A DNA stretch of 64,000 nucleotides from Rhodospirillales bacterium (GTDB lineage: Bacteria; Pseudomonadota; Alphaproteobacteria; Rhodospirillales; Magnetospirillaceae): the NCBI GenBank assembly GCA_019455065.1, contig JACFNC010000014.1, positions 1 to 64,000 of the forward strand, read 5' to 3'. The notes under the pieces were generated by a model, which was not told the DNA's origin, ran no database searches, and worked only from the letters and a program-made list of their open reading frames with translations. How positions within the stretch are numbered: position 1 is the stretch's first letter; each line of letters begins with the position of its first letter. The position numbers and the translations under genes are program-made. Of this stretch, positions 25,749-34,220 are shown one piece after another.

Positions 25749-26091
25749 AGTGAATCCCCAAGACAATGGCAGATGAATGTGACATAGGTCCTTGATCGGA
25801 AAGGCCAAGCGCTCAGTGTTAGGTTTTCTAAAAGTTTGCGTTTCTGGGCATAGATGTATGAGCCGCAGGCGGCCACATCGTTATGACAACTATGAAAACA
25901 TCGGATTTTGCTTTGGAAAATCAGTCCAAGACCAGATCACCATTGGTGCGAGCAAGAATTAACTTGCGGTTCTGTCGGATGCGCCTCCAGGCTTCTTGGA
26001 TTATACCAGCCTGCGCTGACGTCGACTCACGGCGGGGATTCCCAAGAGCGGCCGAATGTGAGTCACCCTGGCAAACAGCCGGAGATTTGCC
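25749..26091. other. intergenic, no gene seen
   Basis: About 340 nt between the excisionase-like gene and the IS630 remnant. It is AT-richer than the rest of the window. GGCAAA and TTTGCC form a short dyad just before the transposase start; no terminal inverted repeat of the insertion sequence could be assigned with confidence. Confidence 0.4.
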
Positions 26092-26807
26092 GTGGCAGCG
26101 CCAATTCCCCTTCGCCCCGATTATGATGGAGTTGATCTGAGGGCTCTTTCCCGACAATCGAGGGATGGCGACCAGGTCCGGCGGTTGCTGGCCCTGGCAT
26201 CGATCTACGACGGTGGCAGCAGGAGGTCGGCGGCCAAGCTGGGCGGGGTTGGGCTGCAAATCATTCGGGACTGGGTTCTGCGCTTCAACGTACACGGGCC
26301 GGAGGGGCTGATCGATCGCAAGGCGCCAGGCCAAGCGCGGAAGCTGAATGCCGCCTGTCGCCAAGCCCTGGCCGAGAAGGTGGAGCGCGGGCCCATCCCG
26401 GCGGTCGACGGCGTGGTTCGCTGGCGGCTCAAGGATCTGGTGCAGTGGGTCGTCGAAGAGTTCGGCATCTCGCTGGACGAGACGACGGTGGGCCGCGAGT
26501 TGAGGGCGATGGGGTTCCGCAAGCTGTCGGCCCGCCCTCGCCACTACGATCAGAGCGGCGAAGCCATTGAGGATTTTAAAAAAACTTCCCCGTCGAGCTG
26601 GCAGCGGTCCGGACCTCCTTGCCCCCCGGAACCGACATAGAGGTGTGGTGGCAGGACGAAGCCCGGGTCGGGCAGAAGAACAAGATCACGCGGCGCTGGG
26701 CCAAGCGCGGGACGCGCCCCGTAGCGCCCCACGACCAGCGTACCAGGGAGGCGATCTGCTCGCCGAGGATGGATGCTGTGACTGCCTGCCAGGCTTGGTC
26801 TCCATAG
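26092..26807 (+). pseudogene. IS630-family transposase remnant with A7 frameshift
   Basis: The first frame (GTG at 26092) gives the N-terminal helix-turn-helix half of an IS630 transposase, including RRLLALASIYDGGSR and VLRFNVHGPEGLIDRK. After GATTTT comes a run of seven A (26578-26584). In the -1 frame the protein continues as NFPVELAAVRTSLPPGTDI and then EVWWQDEARVGQKNKITRRW, which contains the first catalytic Asp. IS630 elements often use a slippery A run for frameshifting, so this may be a native -1 site. Homology ends after PHDQRT near 26745. The rest of the DDE domain is missing, so the element is dead. Confidence 0.82.
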
Positions 26808-27121
26808 GCCGCCTTTCTCATTATGAGACATGAGATGGCGCTCAATACAACTGTTCCCGCATTTTAGCTGTTCTTGCCCAGCGCTCATATTGGCAACCAC
26901 TCCGATTCCCGTTCTGGCCCAAGTCAGTCGGCGGCGCTTTTCCACGCAACGACCGTTGTCGGGGATCGGCGTGGCCCACTGAATAGCGAGATGGGCGCAG
27001 GGCAGTCCCGATGGGCCGGAAGCGGTCGATCTGCTTTTGGCGCGAACGCTCAGGAAAGCGGACAGGATCGGCGGAGGCTATAGCCTAGGCTAATCAGCTG
27101 ATCCGCCGATCCGCTCCCCAC
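26808..27121. other. intergenic, no gene seen
   Basis: About 310 nt between the truncated transposase and the end of copA. No right-end inverted repeat, gene or terminator could be recognised; it is probably insertion-sequence debris. Confidence 0.4.
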
Positions 27122-29467
27122 TCAAAGCCGCACCCAACGCAGCCGCAGCGCATTGCCTATCACCGAGACCGAACTCAAGGACATCGCCGCCGCGGCGATG
27201 ATCGGGCTCAAGAGCCAGCCGAACACCGGATACAGCACGCCGGCGGCGAGCGGCACGCCGAGGGCGTTGTAGACGAAGGCCAGGAACAGGTTCTGGCGGA
27301 TGTTGCGCATCGTCGCAAGGCTGAGGTTGCGGGCGCGGGCGATGCCGGCGAGATCGCCCTTGACCAGGGTGACGCCGGCCGACTGGATCGCCACCTCGGT
27401 GCCGGTGCCCATGGCGACGCCGACATCCGCCGCGGCGAGACCCGGTGCGTCGTTGACGCCGTCGCCGGCCATGGCGACGACCGCACCCTGTTCCTTGAAG
27501 CGCTGCACGACCTTGCCCTTGTCCTCGGGCAGCACCTCGGCCACCACCTCGTCGATGCCGAGGGTCTTCGCCACCGCCTTGGCCGTCGTCTCGTTGTCGC
27601 CGGTCAGCATGACGATGCGCACGCCGTGGCGGCGCAGGTCATCGAGCGCCGCCGGCGTCGTCTCCTTGACCGGGTCGGCGACGGCCAGCACGCCGGCCGG
27701 CTTGCCGTCGACCGCGACATACATCGCGGTGGCGCCGCCGCGGCGCAGGTCCTCGGCCCGATCGCGCAAGCCAGCGAGATCGACGCCGGCGTCCCGCATC
27801 ATCGCGGCGTTGCCGAGCGCGATCTTGCGGCCGGCGACGCTGCCGGCGACGCCTTTGCCGGTGGTGGAGGCGAAGTCCGTCACCTCTTCCAGCGCCAGCC
27901 CCTTCTGCTTGGCGGCGGCGACAATGGCGGCGGCCAGCGGATGCTCGCTGGCGCGCTCCAGGCTGGCCGCCAGTTTCAGCACCTCGTCGGCGGTCATGCC
28001 GACGGCCGGCACGATCTCGGTCACCGTCGGCTTGCCCAGGGTCAGGGTGCCGGTCTTGTCGACGACCAGCGTGTCGACCTTCTCGAACCGCTCCAGCGCC
28101 TCGGCCGACTTGATCAGCACGCCCATCTGGGCGCCGCGGCCGACCCCGACCATGATCGACATCGGCGTCGCCAAGCCCAGCGCGCAGGGGCAGGCGATGA
28201 TCAGTACCGAGACGGCGGCGATCAGGGCGTAGGCGAAGGCCGGCGCCGGCCCCCAGAAGGCCCAGACCACGAAGGCGAGCACGGCGATGATCATCACCGC
28301 CGGCACGAACCACGCCGAGACCAGATCGGCGAGGCGCTGGATCGGCGCGCGGCTGCGCTGCGCCTCGGCGACCATCTCGACGATGCGCGACAGCATGGTG
28401 TCGCTGCCGACCTTCTCGGCGCGCATCACCAGGCTGCCGGTGCCGTTGACGGTGCCGCCGATGACCTTGTCGCCGGGCTGCTTGTCGACCGGCATCGATT
28501 CGCCGGTGACCATCGACTCGTCCACCGCGCTGCGGCCCTCGACCACGACGCCGTCGACCGGCACGCCGTCGCCAGGTCGCACCCGCAGGGAATCGCCGAC
28601 CATCACCTCGGCGAGCGGAATCTCCTCGTCATGGCCGTCCGGCTTCAGGCGTCGCGCCGTCTTCGGCGCCAGGTTGAGCAGCGCGCGGATGGCGCCGCCG
28701 GTCTTCTCGCGGGCACGCAGCTCCAGCACCTGGCCGAGCAGCACCAGCACGGTGATCACCGCCGCCGCCTCGTAATAGACCGCGACCACCCCTTCGGCGC
28801 CGCGGAAACCGGCGGGGAAGACGCCGGGCGCGAAGGTGGCGACCAGGCTGAACACGTAGGCCGCCGAGACGCCCAGCGCGATCAGCGAGAACATGTTCAG
28901 CCGCCAGGTCGTGAACGACTGCCAGCCGCGCACCAGAAGCGGCCAGCCGGCCCACAGCACCACGGGCGTCGCCAGCGCGAATTGCACCAAGACCGCGAGC
29001 GACGGCGAAATCCAGTCGTGCAGACCGAACGCCGGAATGTGCTCGGCCATCACCATGATCATCAGCGGAGTCGCCAATGCGGCGCCGACCCAGAAGCGCC
29101 GGGTCATGTCGATGAGCTCGTGATTGGGCTCGGCCTCGGCGGTCACCGTCGCCGGTTCCAGCGCCATGCCGCAGATCGGGCAGTTGCCCGGGCCCTCCTG
29201 GCGGATCTCGGGATGCATCGGGCAGGTGTAGATGACGCCCTTTTGCGGCGAGGGCTGCTCCTGCTTCGGCGCCAGCCAGCGTTCGGGCTCGGCCACGAAG
29301 CGCTCGCGGCACTTGGCGCTGCAAAAATGATAGTCGGTGCCGGCGTGCTCGGCGTGGTGCGCCGTGGCGGCGGGATCGACGTCCATGCCGCAGACGGGAT
29401 CCTTCACCGTCGTGGCGCGCGCACCGTGTTCATGATGATGATGTCCTGCGTGCTCATGGGCGTTCAT
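27122..29467 (-). CDS. copA: copper-exporting P1B-type ATPase
   Basis: A 781-residue heavy-metal ATPase. The N-terminus is His-rich, then a YHS domain (DPVCGMDV) and a heavy-metal-binding domain (YTCPMHPEI with [10 protein letters not shown]), replacing the usual HMA domain. Eight transmembrane segments follow, with the transport-site CPC in [12 protein letters not shown] near 426, the phosphorylation motif DKTGTLT near 467, SEHPLAAAI as the HP motif, and [11 protein letters not shown]. The terminal helices carry the N and MSLSS residues typical of Cu(I) pumps. It exports Cu+ from cytosol to periplasm. The start is set by GGAGG. A CueR-type promoter lies directly upstream. Confidence 0.95.
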   Translation of the reverse strand: MNAHEHAGHHHHEHGARATTVKDPVCGMDVDPAATAHHAEHAGTDYHFCSAKCRERFVAEPERWLAPKQEQPSPQKGVIYTCPMHPEIRQEGPGNCPICGMALEPATVTAEAEPNHELIDMTRRFWVGAALATPLMIMVMAEHIPAFGLHDWISPSLAVLVQFALATPVVLWAGWPLLVRGWQSFTTWRLNMFSLIALGVSAAYVFSLVATFAPGVFPAGFRGAEGVVAVYYEAAAVITVLVLLGQVLELRAREKTGGAIRALLNLAPKTARRLKPDGHDEEIPLAEVMVGDSLRVRPGDGVPVDGVVVEGRSAVDESMVTGESMPVDKQPGDKVIGGTVNGTGSLVMRAEKVGSDTMLSRIVEMVAEAQRSRAPIQRLADLVSAWFVPAVMIIAVLAFVVWAFWGPAPAFAYALIAAVSVLIIACPCALGLATPMSIMVGVGRGAQMGVLIKSAEALERFEKVDTLVVDKTGTLTLGKPTVTEIVPAVGMTADEVLKLAASLERASEHPLAAAIVAAAKQKGLALEEVTDFASTTGKGVAGSVAGRKIALGNAAMMRDAGVDLAGLRDRAEDLRRGGATAMYVAVDGKPAGVLAVADPVKETTPAALDDLRRHGVRIVMLTGDNETTAKAVAKTLGIDEVVAEVLPEDKGKVVQRFKEQGAVVAMAGDGVNDAPGLAAADVGVAMGTGTEVAIQSAGVTLVKGDLAGIARARNLSLATMRNIRQNLFLAFVYNALGVPLAAGVLYPVFGWLLSPIIAAAAMSLSSVSVIGNALRLRWVRL

Positions 29468-29536
29468 CGCGGCCCTCCATGATCTCAATCGGCCAACGGC
29501 TTCGGGACCGTAGGGTTCCGAGCCGCCTCATCACCC

Positions 29537-29567
29537 ATGCTCAACCTTCCAGTCATTGGAAGGTCAA
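29537..29567 (-). promoter_or_regulatory. CueR-type promoter of copA
   Basis: On the minus strand TTGACC (-35, 29562-29567) is followed by a 19-bp spacer and GAGCAT (-10, 29537-29542). The spacer holds the perfect dyad ACCTTCC-N7-GGAAGGT (29544-29564). This is almost identical in layout to the Escherichia coli copA promoter controlled by the MerR-family activator CueR, including the over-long spacer that such activators correct. No cueR gene is present in the window. Confidence 0.88.
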
Positions 29568-29575
29568 GAAGCGAA

Positions 29576-29606
29576 TTGACCTTGCAGCGACTGGAAGGCG
29601 CAGGCT
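29576..29606 (+). promoter_or_regulatory. second CueR-type promoter, divergent
   Basis: On the plus strand TTGACC (29576-29581), a 19-bp spacer and CAGGCT (29601-29606) frame an imperfect dyad ACCTTGC-N7-GGAAGGC (29579-29599). It mirrors the copA promoter only 8 bp away and points to the small gene at 29635. The match is weaker than for copA, so the divergent copper control is an inference. Confidence 0.65.
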
Positions 29607-29634
29607 CGGTGCAGGCTGATGACAGGAGGGCACG

Positions 29635-29838
29635 ATGGCCCGCTCCACACTCGCAGACCAGGTCTTGACGGCGTTCCGGCAGGCCTGCCGCGATGGGCGG
29701 CTCGAGGTCGCCGAACATTTGTTCGCGGCATTGGAGGCGATGCCGGAAGCGGATTTCCCTCGCGCATGCCGCGAACTGCAAGGCGCCACAAACCGACACA
29801 AATTCCCGCCCGGACCGACAAAGTTGCGTCGCAACTGA
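29635..29838 (+). CDS. small protein of unknown function, copA-divergent
   Basis: A 67-residue soluble protein, MARSTLADQVLTAFRQACRDG onward, with helical residues 5-45 and a basic tail. I do not recognise a named family, but short proteins with this AFRQACRDGRLEVAEHL pattern recur beside copper ATPase genes in alphaproteobacteria, from memory. It has a strong AGGAGGG ribosome-binding site and a CueR-like promoter. It is probably copper-induced and leads an operon with the DUF2933 and methyltransferase-like genes. Confidence 0.65.
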   Translation: MARSTLADQVLTAFRQACRDGRLEVAEHLFAALEAMPEADFPRACRELQGATNRHKFPPGPTKLRRN

Positions 29839-29873
29839 CAGCCATCATCGCAGGCGAATCAGAGGAGGCCGGC

Positions 29874-30134
29874 ATGTCGCACCACCATTCGGATGATTGG
29901 CGCAGCTTCCTGCGTTCGCGGACAGGTATCGCGCTGCTGTCGTTCCTGGCTTTGGTGATCGGACTCGCCGTGTACGAGCACCGGGCGCATATCTTCGGCA
30001 GTCAGATCGGACTACTCGCTCTGTTGCTGCTCTGCCCGCTGATGCACCTGTTCATGCACGGTGGTCACCGGAGCCACGGAACTCACGAAAACCAAAGCGC
30101 CCGTGACGGTGCCGAAGGCCGACGCGACCAGTAG
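29874..30134 (+). CDS. DUF2933 small membrane protein
   Basis: An 86-residue protein: a His-rich N-terminus (MSHHHSDDW), a hydrophobic segment at about 18-35, a second around LLALLLLCPLMHLFMH, then a His-rich C-terminus GGHRSHGTHE. This is the DUF2933 pattern, a family of small metal-resistance-associated membrane proteins without a defined activity. The start has AGAGGAGGCC upstream. A paralogue lies at 47392. Confidence 0.75.
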   Translation: MSHHHSDDWRSFLRSRTGIALLSFLALVIGLAVYEHRAHIFGSQIGLLALLLLCPLMHLFMHGGHRSHGTHENQSARDGAEGRRDQ

Positions 30135-30149
30135 CAAGCGGGTGATGTT

Positions 30150-30824
30150 ATGGAAGAGACGCAGGCATACGGGCTATGGCCGCTGGTGATCGTGAATGCC
30201 GGTATCTTCGTCATGTTCGCGTTCAGCTTTGCCAAGCCCAAGTCTCCCCGCGATTGGCGCTCGCTCGGCGCCTTCTCTGCCTTCGTGCTCGCCCTATTCA
30301 CCGAGATGTACGGTTTTCCCCTCACGATCTACCTGCTTTCTGGCTGGCTCTCCGAGTTACGGCCCCACCTCGACCTGTTCTCGCATGAAGCCGGCCATCT
30401 CTGGTCGACCCTTTCGGGCAGCGCCGATGATCCGCATTTTACGCTGCCGCATCTGATCTCGAACATCCTGATCGTCGCCGGCTTCATCATCGTGGCAAGG
30501 TCCTGGCGTGTCCTCCATGCGGCTCAGCGAGTCGGAATGCTCGCGACGAGCGGCCCTTACGCCCGCGTCAGGCATCCGCAATACGGCGGTTTCGTGCTCG
30601 TGATGCTCGGTCTGCTGTTCCAGTGGCCGACACTGGTGACCGCGGCGATGTTTCCCATTCTGGTCGTTGCCTACGTCAGACTGGCCCGCGCCGAGGAGCG
30701 GAGCGCCCTGGCGGAATTCGGTGAGGCATACCGGTCCTACATGAAAGAAGTTCCTGGTTTCATCCCGCACCTCGGTTCGCCGAGCAATCGAAGCGGCAGT
30801 TCCGGAGCGCTTCAGGATGGATGA
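30150..30824 (+). CDS. isoprenylcysteine methyltransferase-like membrane protein
   Basis: A 224-residue integral membrane protein. Its C-terminal domain matches the ICMT/phospholipid methyltransferase family: GPYARVRHPQYGGFVLVMLG near 135-154 and RAEERSALAEFGEAYRSYM near 180-198. These residues form the SAM site in membrane methyltransferases. The N-terminal half adds four hydrophobic segments. Such genes often accompany CopA and DUF2933 genes, but the acceptor molecule is unknown. Its end overlaps the GGDEF gene by 8 nt. Confidence 0.77.
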   Translation: MEETQAYGLWPLVIVNAGIFVMFAFSFAKPKSPRDWRSLGAFSAFVLALFTEMYGFPLTIYLLSGWLSELRPHLDLFSHEAGHLWSTLSGSADDPHFTLPHLISNILIVAGFIIVARSWRVLHAAQRVGMLATSGPYARVRHPQYGGFVLVMLGLLFQWPTLVTAAMFPILVVAYVRLARAEERSALAEFGEAYRSYMKEVPGFIPHLGSPSNRSGSSGALQDG

Positions 30825-31962
30825 GCCTCGGACATCGCGGCTTCTGAACGAGCGCATAAAGATCCTCGTCATAACGGCGGCAAGCCTGCTGCCGCTAGCG
30901 GTGATCGTCGTGCTGGTCGTCGCCGGGGTCTACGTGCCGGTGTTTCGTGCGCTGGGCGATTTGGCGACCCAGACGATGGACGAGATGATACCGCTGCACG
31001 AACTCGAACTCGCGTTGCACAGGTCCACGATGGCGGCCCGCGATCCCTTCGACCCGGTGGTATTCGATGCCTCCGTATCTTCTGCCGCCGAGCACTACGG
31101 ACGTCTTCTGGAGGTAATTCCGTCGAAAGACGGACAGGCAGTCCTGCAGTCGTCTCGGAGGCGATGGAAGACCGCGGAACGGACCTTCCGTGATGCGGCA
31201 CCGGAGTCCTTGGAGGTTGCGGCAGCTCGATATGCTGCAGAGATCGAGCACCTTTCCAGTGAACTCGATGGCCTCCACGCAGGCCTGCACGACGAGATCA
31301 TTGACCAGATCGAGACCGCGAGTGCCGCGGAACGGCGCGGGATCCTCCTGATCACCGGCGCGGTTGCCCTGTCTCTGGGCGTCGGGCTAGTCGGCAGCGT
31401 TCTGATCACCCGGGACCGACGGCGCCTCGTGGACAATGCACTCACCGACGGACTCACGGGCACCGCAAACCGGAAGGCATTCGAATCCAAATTCGGCGAA
31501 ATGGCGGCGAAGAACGGGCCATTCGCCCTCATCTTGTTCGACATCGATCGCTTCAAAACGATCAACGACACCCATGGCCATGCGACGGGTGACGCCGCCT
31601 TGCTGGCCGTCGTGGAAAGTGCAGGAGCCTCGTTGCGAGAGAACGATTATCTCACGCGGCTCGGTGGCGACGAATTCGCAGTCTTGGCTCCGGGCGTGCG
31701 CAAGGGGGAGGCCGTGGCAATGGCGGAACGCATCCGACGCGCCGTTGGCGCCAGAACCGTCATCGCGCCGGATGGCGGCGCCTTCACGGTGAAGTTGTCG
31801 ATGGGTGTCGCCGAGTGGCCTGCGAACGGGCGAACGCTGTCCGAACTGTCGCATGCAGCGGATCTGGCTCTGTATGCGGCCAAGAGATCGGGGCGCGACA
31901 TGGTCATCGACGCTCCTGACCAGCCTGAACGATGTGTGGCGATGGGTGGCAGCGGGAGATGA
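30817..31962 (+). CDS. diguanylate cyclase with periplasmic sensor domain
   Basis: A 381-residue protein: transmembrane segment about 16-40, a helical periplasmic domain about 41-170, a second transmembrane segment about 175-195, and a cytosolic GGDEF domain with DGLTGTANRKAFE, FDIDRFKTINDTHGH and the intact catalytic LGGDEF near 283. It should synthesise cyclic di-GMP in response to an envelope signal. It lies in one run with a methyltransferase gene and an HD-GYP gene whose product would degrade the same messenger. Confidence 0.9.
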   Translation: MDEPRTSRLLNERIKILVITAASLLPLAVIVVLVVAGVYVPVFRALGDLATQTMDEMIPLHELELALHRSTMAARDPFDPVVFDASVSSAAEHYGRLLEVIPSKDGQAVLQSSRRRWKTAERTFRDAAPESLEVAAARYAAEIEHLSSELDGLHAGLHDEIIDQIETASAAERRGILLITGAVALSLGVGLVGSVLITRDRRRLVDNALTDGLTGTANRKAFESKFGEMAAKNGPFALILFDIDRFKTINDTHGHATGDAALLAVVESAGASLRENDYLTRLGGDEFAVLAPGVRKGEAVAMAERIRRAVGARTVIAPDGGAFTVKLSMGVAEWPANGRTLSELSHAADLALYAAKRSGRDMVIDAPDQPERCVAMGGSGR

Positions 31963-32006
31963 CGGGCGGCGCTGCGACGCCGCAGCCAGCAAGACGGAGG
32001 CGACAG

Positions 32007-32654
32007 ATGGAATTCACGACCCGCGACGAGGTCAAGAATGTCTACGAACGGCGCGCCGCTTGGTACGACCTCACCGCCAACCTCTACTACCTGCTCGGCT
32101 TTCGCGAACAGGCCTATCGGCGCCGGGCCGCCGAGGCGCTGGCGGTCGGGCCGGGCGACGCCGTGGTCGAAATCGGCTGCGGCACCGGACTGAACTTCGC
32201 CCTGATCGAGCGGCGGATCGGCGCCGGCGGCCGCCTGATCGGCGTCGATCTTACCCAAGCGATGCTGGATGGCGCTCGTCGACGCGTCGTCGCCAACGAT
32301 TGGCGGAACGTGGAGCTGGTGTGTACGCCGGCGGCCGAGTTCCGGTTTCCGGCGCAAGTCGATGCCGTGTTGTCGACCTTCGCCCTGACGCTGGAACCCG
32401 ACTTCGAGGCGGTGATCGCAGAAGCGGCCCGAGCGCTGAAACCGGGTGGACGCTTCGTCCTGCTTGATCTGAAGATTCCCGATGGCTGGCTGGGGCGGCT
32501 GGCGCCGCTTCTGCTGCCGCTGGTCCGGCCGTTCGCCGTTTCGATGGCGGTCGCCCGACGGCAGCCGTGGCGCGCGATGGAACGTCACTTCGCGCAGGTG
32601 CGGCGGTCCGGACTCTATTTCGGTATCGCCTATTTGGCCGTGGGGGTGCGATGA
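32007..32654 (+). CDS. class I SAM-dependent methyltransferase
   Basis: A 215-residue methyltransferase with motif I VVEIGCGTGLNFALIE (about 49-64), GVDLTQAMLDGA as the acidic ribose-binding loop, and LKPGGRFVLLDLKIP. The C-terminus has a hydrophobic helix (LAPLLLPLVRPFAVSMAVA) and resembles ubiquinone/menaquinone-type or phospholipid methyltransferases; substrate unknown. The ACGGAGG site supports the start at 32007. Its stop codon overlaps the HD-GYP start (ATGA). Confidence 0.78.
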   Translation: MEFTTRDEVKNVYERRAAWYDLTANLYYLLGFREQAYRRRAAEALAVGPGDAVVEIGCGTGLNFALIERRIGAGGRLIGVDLTQAMLDGARRRVVANDWRNVELVCTPAAEFRFPAQVDAVLSTFALTLEPDFEAVIAEAARALKPGGRFVLLDLKIPDGWLGRLAPLLLPLVRPFAVSMAVARRQPWRAMERHFAQVRRSGLYFGIAYLAVGVR

Positions 32655-33493
32655 ACTGGGCGCGCGACCGGCGGCTGCTCGAGTCGCTGATGATCATGGG
32701 GGCGGTCGTCGAGGCCCGCGACCCCTTCACCGGCGGCCATCTTTGGCGCACATCCGAGATCGCCAAGCTGCTGGCGCAGCGGGCCGGGCTCGGCGAGGAG
32801 ACCGTGTTCGCCGCGACGGTGGGCGGCTGGCTGCACGACCTCGGCAAGGTCGGCATTCCCGATGCCGTCCTGCTCAAACGCGGCCGCCTCGACGAAGAAG
32901 AATACGCGGTGGCCCGTCGGCATCCCGAGATCGGGCGCGCCATCCTGGCGCCGCATCCACTCGCCGGCCTCGTCGTCGATACCGTCGCCCATCATCACGA
33001 GCGCTGGGACGGCGATGGCTACCCCGACCGGCTCGCGGGCGAGGCCATTCCGCTGGTCGCGCGCCTCGTGGCCATCGCCGATGCCTTCGACGCCATGACC
33101 AGCGTAAGGCCGTACCGGCAACCGCTCGACGTGCCGACCGCCTTGGGCCGCATGAAGGCGGAGGGCGGCCGTCAGTTCGATCCCGGCCTACTCGATGCTT
33201 TCGCCGAAATCGCCGAAGCCGGCCTGCTCGACCATATTGTCGGCCACAGTGGTTTCGAGCGCCCCCTCGTACTGTGCCCGCATTGCGGCCCGGTGATCGC
33301 GCTGCCGCGCTCCGCCAAGGCGGGCGACCTGCATCACTGCCAGTCCTGCGTCGGCGAATACCGGCTGGAGGCCGAGGGCCTGACGTTCGTCGCGACGGCA
33401 ACCGGCCGACCGGCCCGAGGCGGCGCCACACCGAATCTGGCCGAAGTCGACGAGATGCTGAAGGCCCTCGAAGGCTTCCTGCGGCGCCCGTGA
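32651..33493 (+). CDS. HD-GYP domain protein with C-terminal zinc ribbon
   Basis: A 280-residue protein with an HD-GYP phosphodiesterase domain: EARDPFTGGHLWRTS, HDLGKVGIP (H62, D63), the paired HHHERWDGDGYP near 114-125, and VARLVAIADAFDAMTS. It likely hydrolyses cyclic di-GMP. After residue about 200 it adds a four-Cys ribbon, CPHC and CQSC about 20 residues apart, which could bind zinc and tune activity. There is no receiver or membrane segment. It is coupled to the preceding methyltransferase gene. Confidence 0.87.
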   Translation: MNWARDRRLLESLMIMGAVVEARDPFTGGHLWRTSEIAKLLAQRAGLGEETVFAATVGGWLHDLGKVGIPDAVLLKRGRLDEEEYAVARRHPEIGRAILAPHPLAGLVVDTVAHHHERWDGDGYPDRLAGEAIPLVARLVAIADAFDAMTSVRPYRQPLDVPTALGRMKAEGGRQFDPGLLDAFAEIAEAGLLDHIVGHSGFERPLVLCPHCGPVIALPRSAKAGDLHHCQSCVGEYRLEAEGLTFVATATGRPARGGATPNLAEVDEMLKALEGFLRRP

Positions 33494-33499
33494 CACACC

Positions 33500-33540
33500 T
33501 TGTCACAGTTTTCCGCGGTACCGACAAACTCTGGTGACAG
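33500..33540 (+). promoter_or_regulatory. recurrent island promoter motif, copy 1
   Basis: TTGTCAC (33500-33506), 16 nt, then GACAAACTCTGGTGACAG (33523-33540). The same two boxes recur upstream of other island operons with 16-17 nt between them. The next downstream feature is an intrinsic terminator at 33581, so this copy may drive a short RNA rather than the hemerythrin-like gene. Confidence 0.7.
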
Positions 33541-33622
33541 GCACGGACCACTCTGCTCGCCGAACGAAACGCCTCCTTTGCCGCCGCCCGCGTCTCCTAC
33601 TCCGCGGGCGGCGGATTTTTTT
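33530..33622 (+). ncRNA. candidate small RNA
   Basis: A possible transcript of about 90 nt between motif copy 1 and a perfect intrinsic terminator. It contains no plausible coding sequence. An unpaired CCTCCTTTGCC stretch (33572-33582) is complementary to a strong Shine-Dalgarno sequence. Eleven bases pair with GGCAAAGGAGG at 43700-43710, the ribosome-binding region of the EF-hand gene. Start site and existence are inferred; the terminator is directly visible. Confidence 0.35.
33581..33622 (+). terminator. intrinsic terminator
   Basis: A perfect 12-bp stem, CCGCCGCCCGCG (33581-33592) with CGCGGGCGGCGG (33603-33614), a 10-nt loop, and A plus seven T (33615-33622). It separates the HD-GYP gene and motif copy 1 from the second motif copy and the hemerythrin-like operon. 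Confidence 0.9.
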
Positions 33623-33647
33623 GCCCGCTGCCCGGCGACGAAACCAT

Positions 33648-33689
33648 TTGTCACAAAAAACGCCTGCAGCGGACACACTCTGGCGACAT
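33648..33689 (+). promoter_or_regulatory. recurrent island promoter motif, copy 2
   Basis: TTGTCAC (33648-33654), 17 nt, then GACACACTCTGGCGACAT (33672-33689). It lies 105 nt before the hemerythrin-like start and after the terminator, so it is the probable promoter or activator site for the hemerythrin-like, PBP2 and Lgt genes. Confidence 0.7.
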
Positions 33690-33794
33690 CAGTCGCCCAT
33701 CCTCATCGTGTCGGAAGTGAGGTCCCCCCGCCGGTCGCCCGCCGGCTCTCCATCCCCGGAGCATGCGGGCGGCCGGTTCCCCACGGAGCCTGGC

Positions 33795-34220
33795 ATGAAC
33801 GAGACCATTTCGTCCTGGACGCCGGAACTGGCGAGCGGCGTCCGCAGCATCGATGCCGGTGCCGAAGGACTGTTCTTCCTGCTCAACAACCTGTTCCAGC
33901 CGGGCGTCGAGTGCCACCAGGGCACCAGCGCCTGTCGCGATCTCGGCTGCGGCAAGATCGCCGCGATCCGCCGCTATCTCGTCCGACGGTTCGCGGAGGA
34001 AGAGCGGATGATGCGGGCTTCGGGCTACCCCGACGCCCGCCAACATGCCGACGACCATGCCCACATGCTGACGCGGCTCGAAGCACTGCTCGCCGCGCAC
34101 AAATGCGGCCAGTGCGACGAGGCCGAGATCCGCCAGTTCGTCGCCGCCTGGTCGCTGGACCATATCTTTGCCCGCGACAAGCAGTACGGCACCTGGGCGC
34201 GGGCGGAATCAACGGTTTGA
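33795..34220 (+). CDS. hemerythrin-like protein with missing His ligands and extra Cys
   Basis: A 141-residue protein of the bacteriohemerythrin fold: W-x-P-E-L-A-S-G start, FAEEERMM, GYPDARQHADDHAHM and HIFARDKQYG. In the standard protein seven residues bind a di-iron site. Here the helix A ligand (IDxQH) is Ala (IDAGAEG) and the helix B His (normally HF) is Arg (RRFAEEE), whereas the EE, HxxxH and HxxxxD ligands remain. Five cysteines are present, including ECHQGTSACRDLGCG and KCGQC. Canonical O2 binding is unlikely; another metal or a thiol sensor is possible. The start of PBP2 (TTG) overlaps its stop. Confidence 0.8.
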   Translation: MNETISSWTPELASGVRSIDAGAEGLFFLLNNLFQPGVECHQGTSACRDLGCGKIAAIRRYLVRRFAEEERMMRASGYPDARQHADDHAHMLTRLEALLAAHKCGQCDEAEIRQFVAAWSLDHIFARDKQYGTWARAESTV

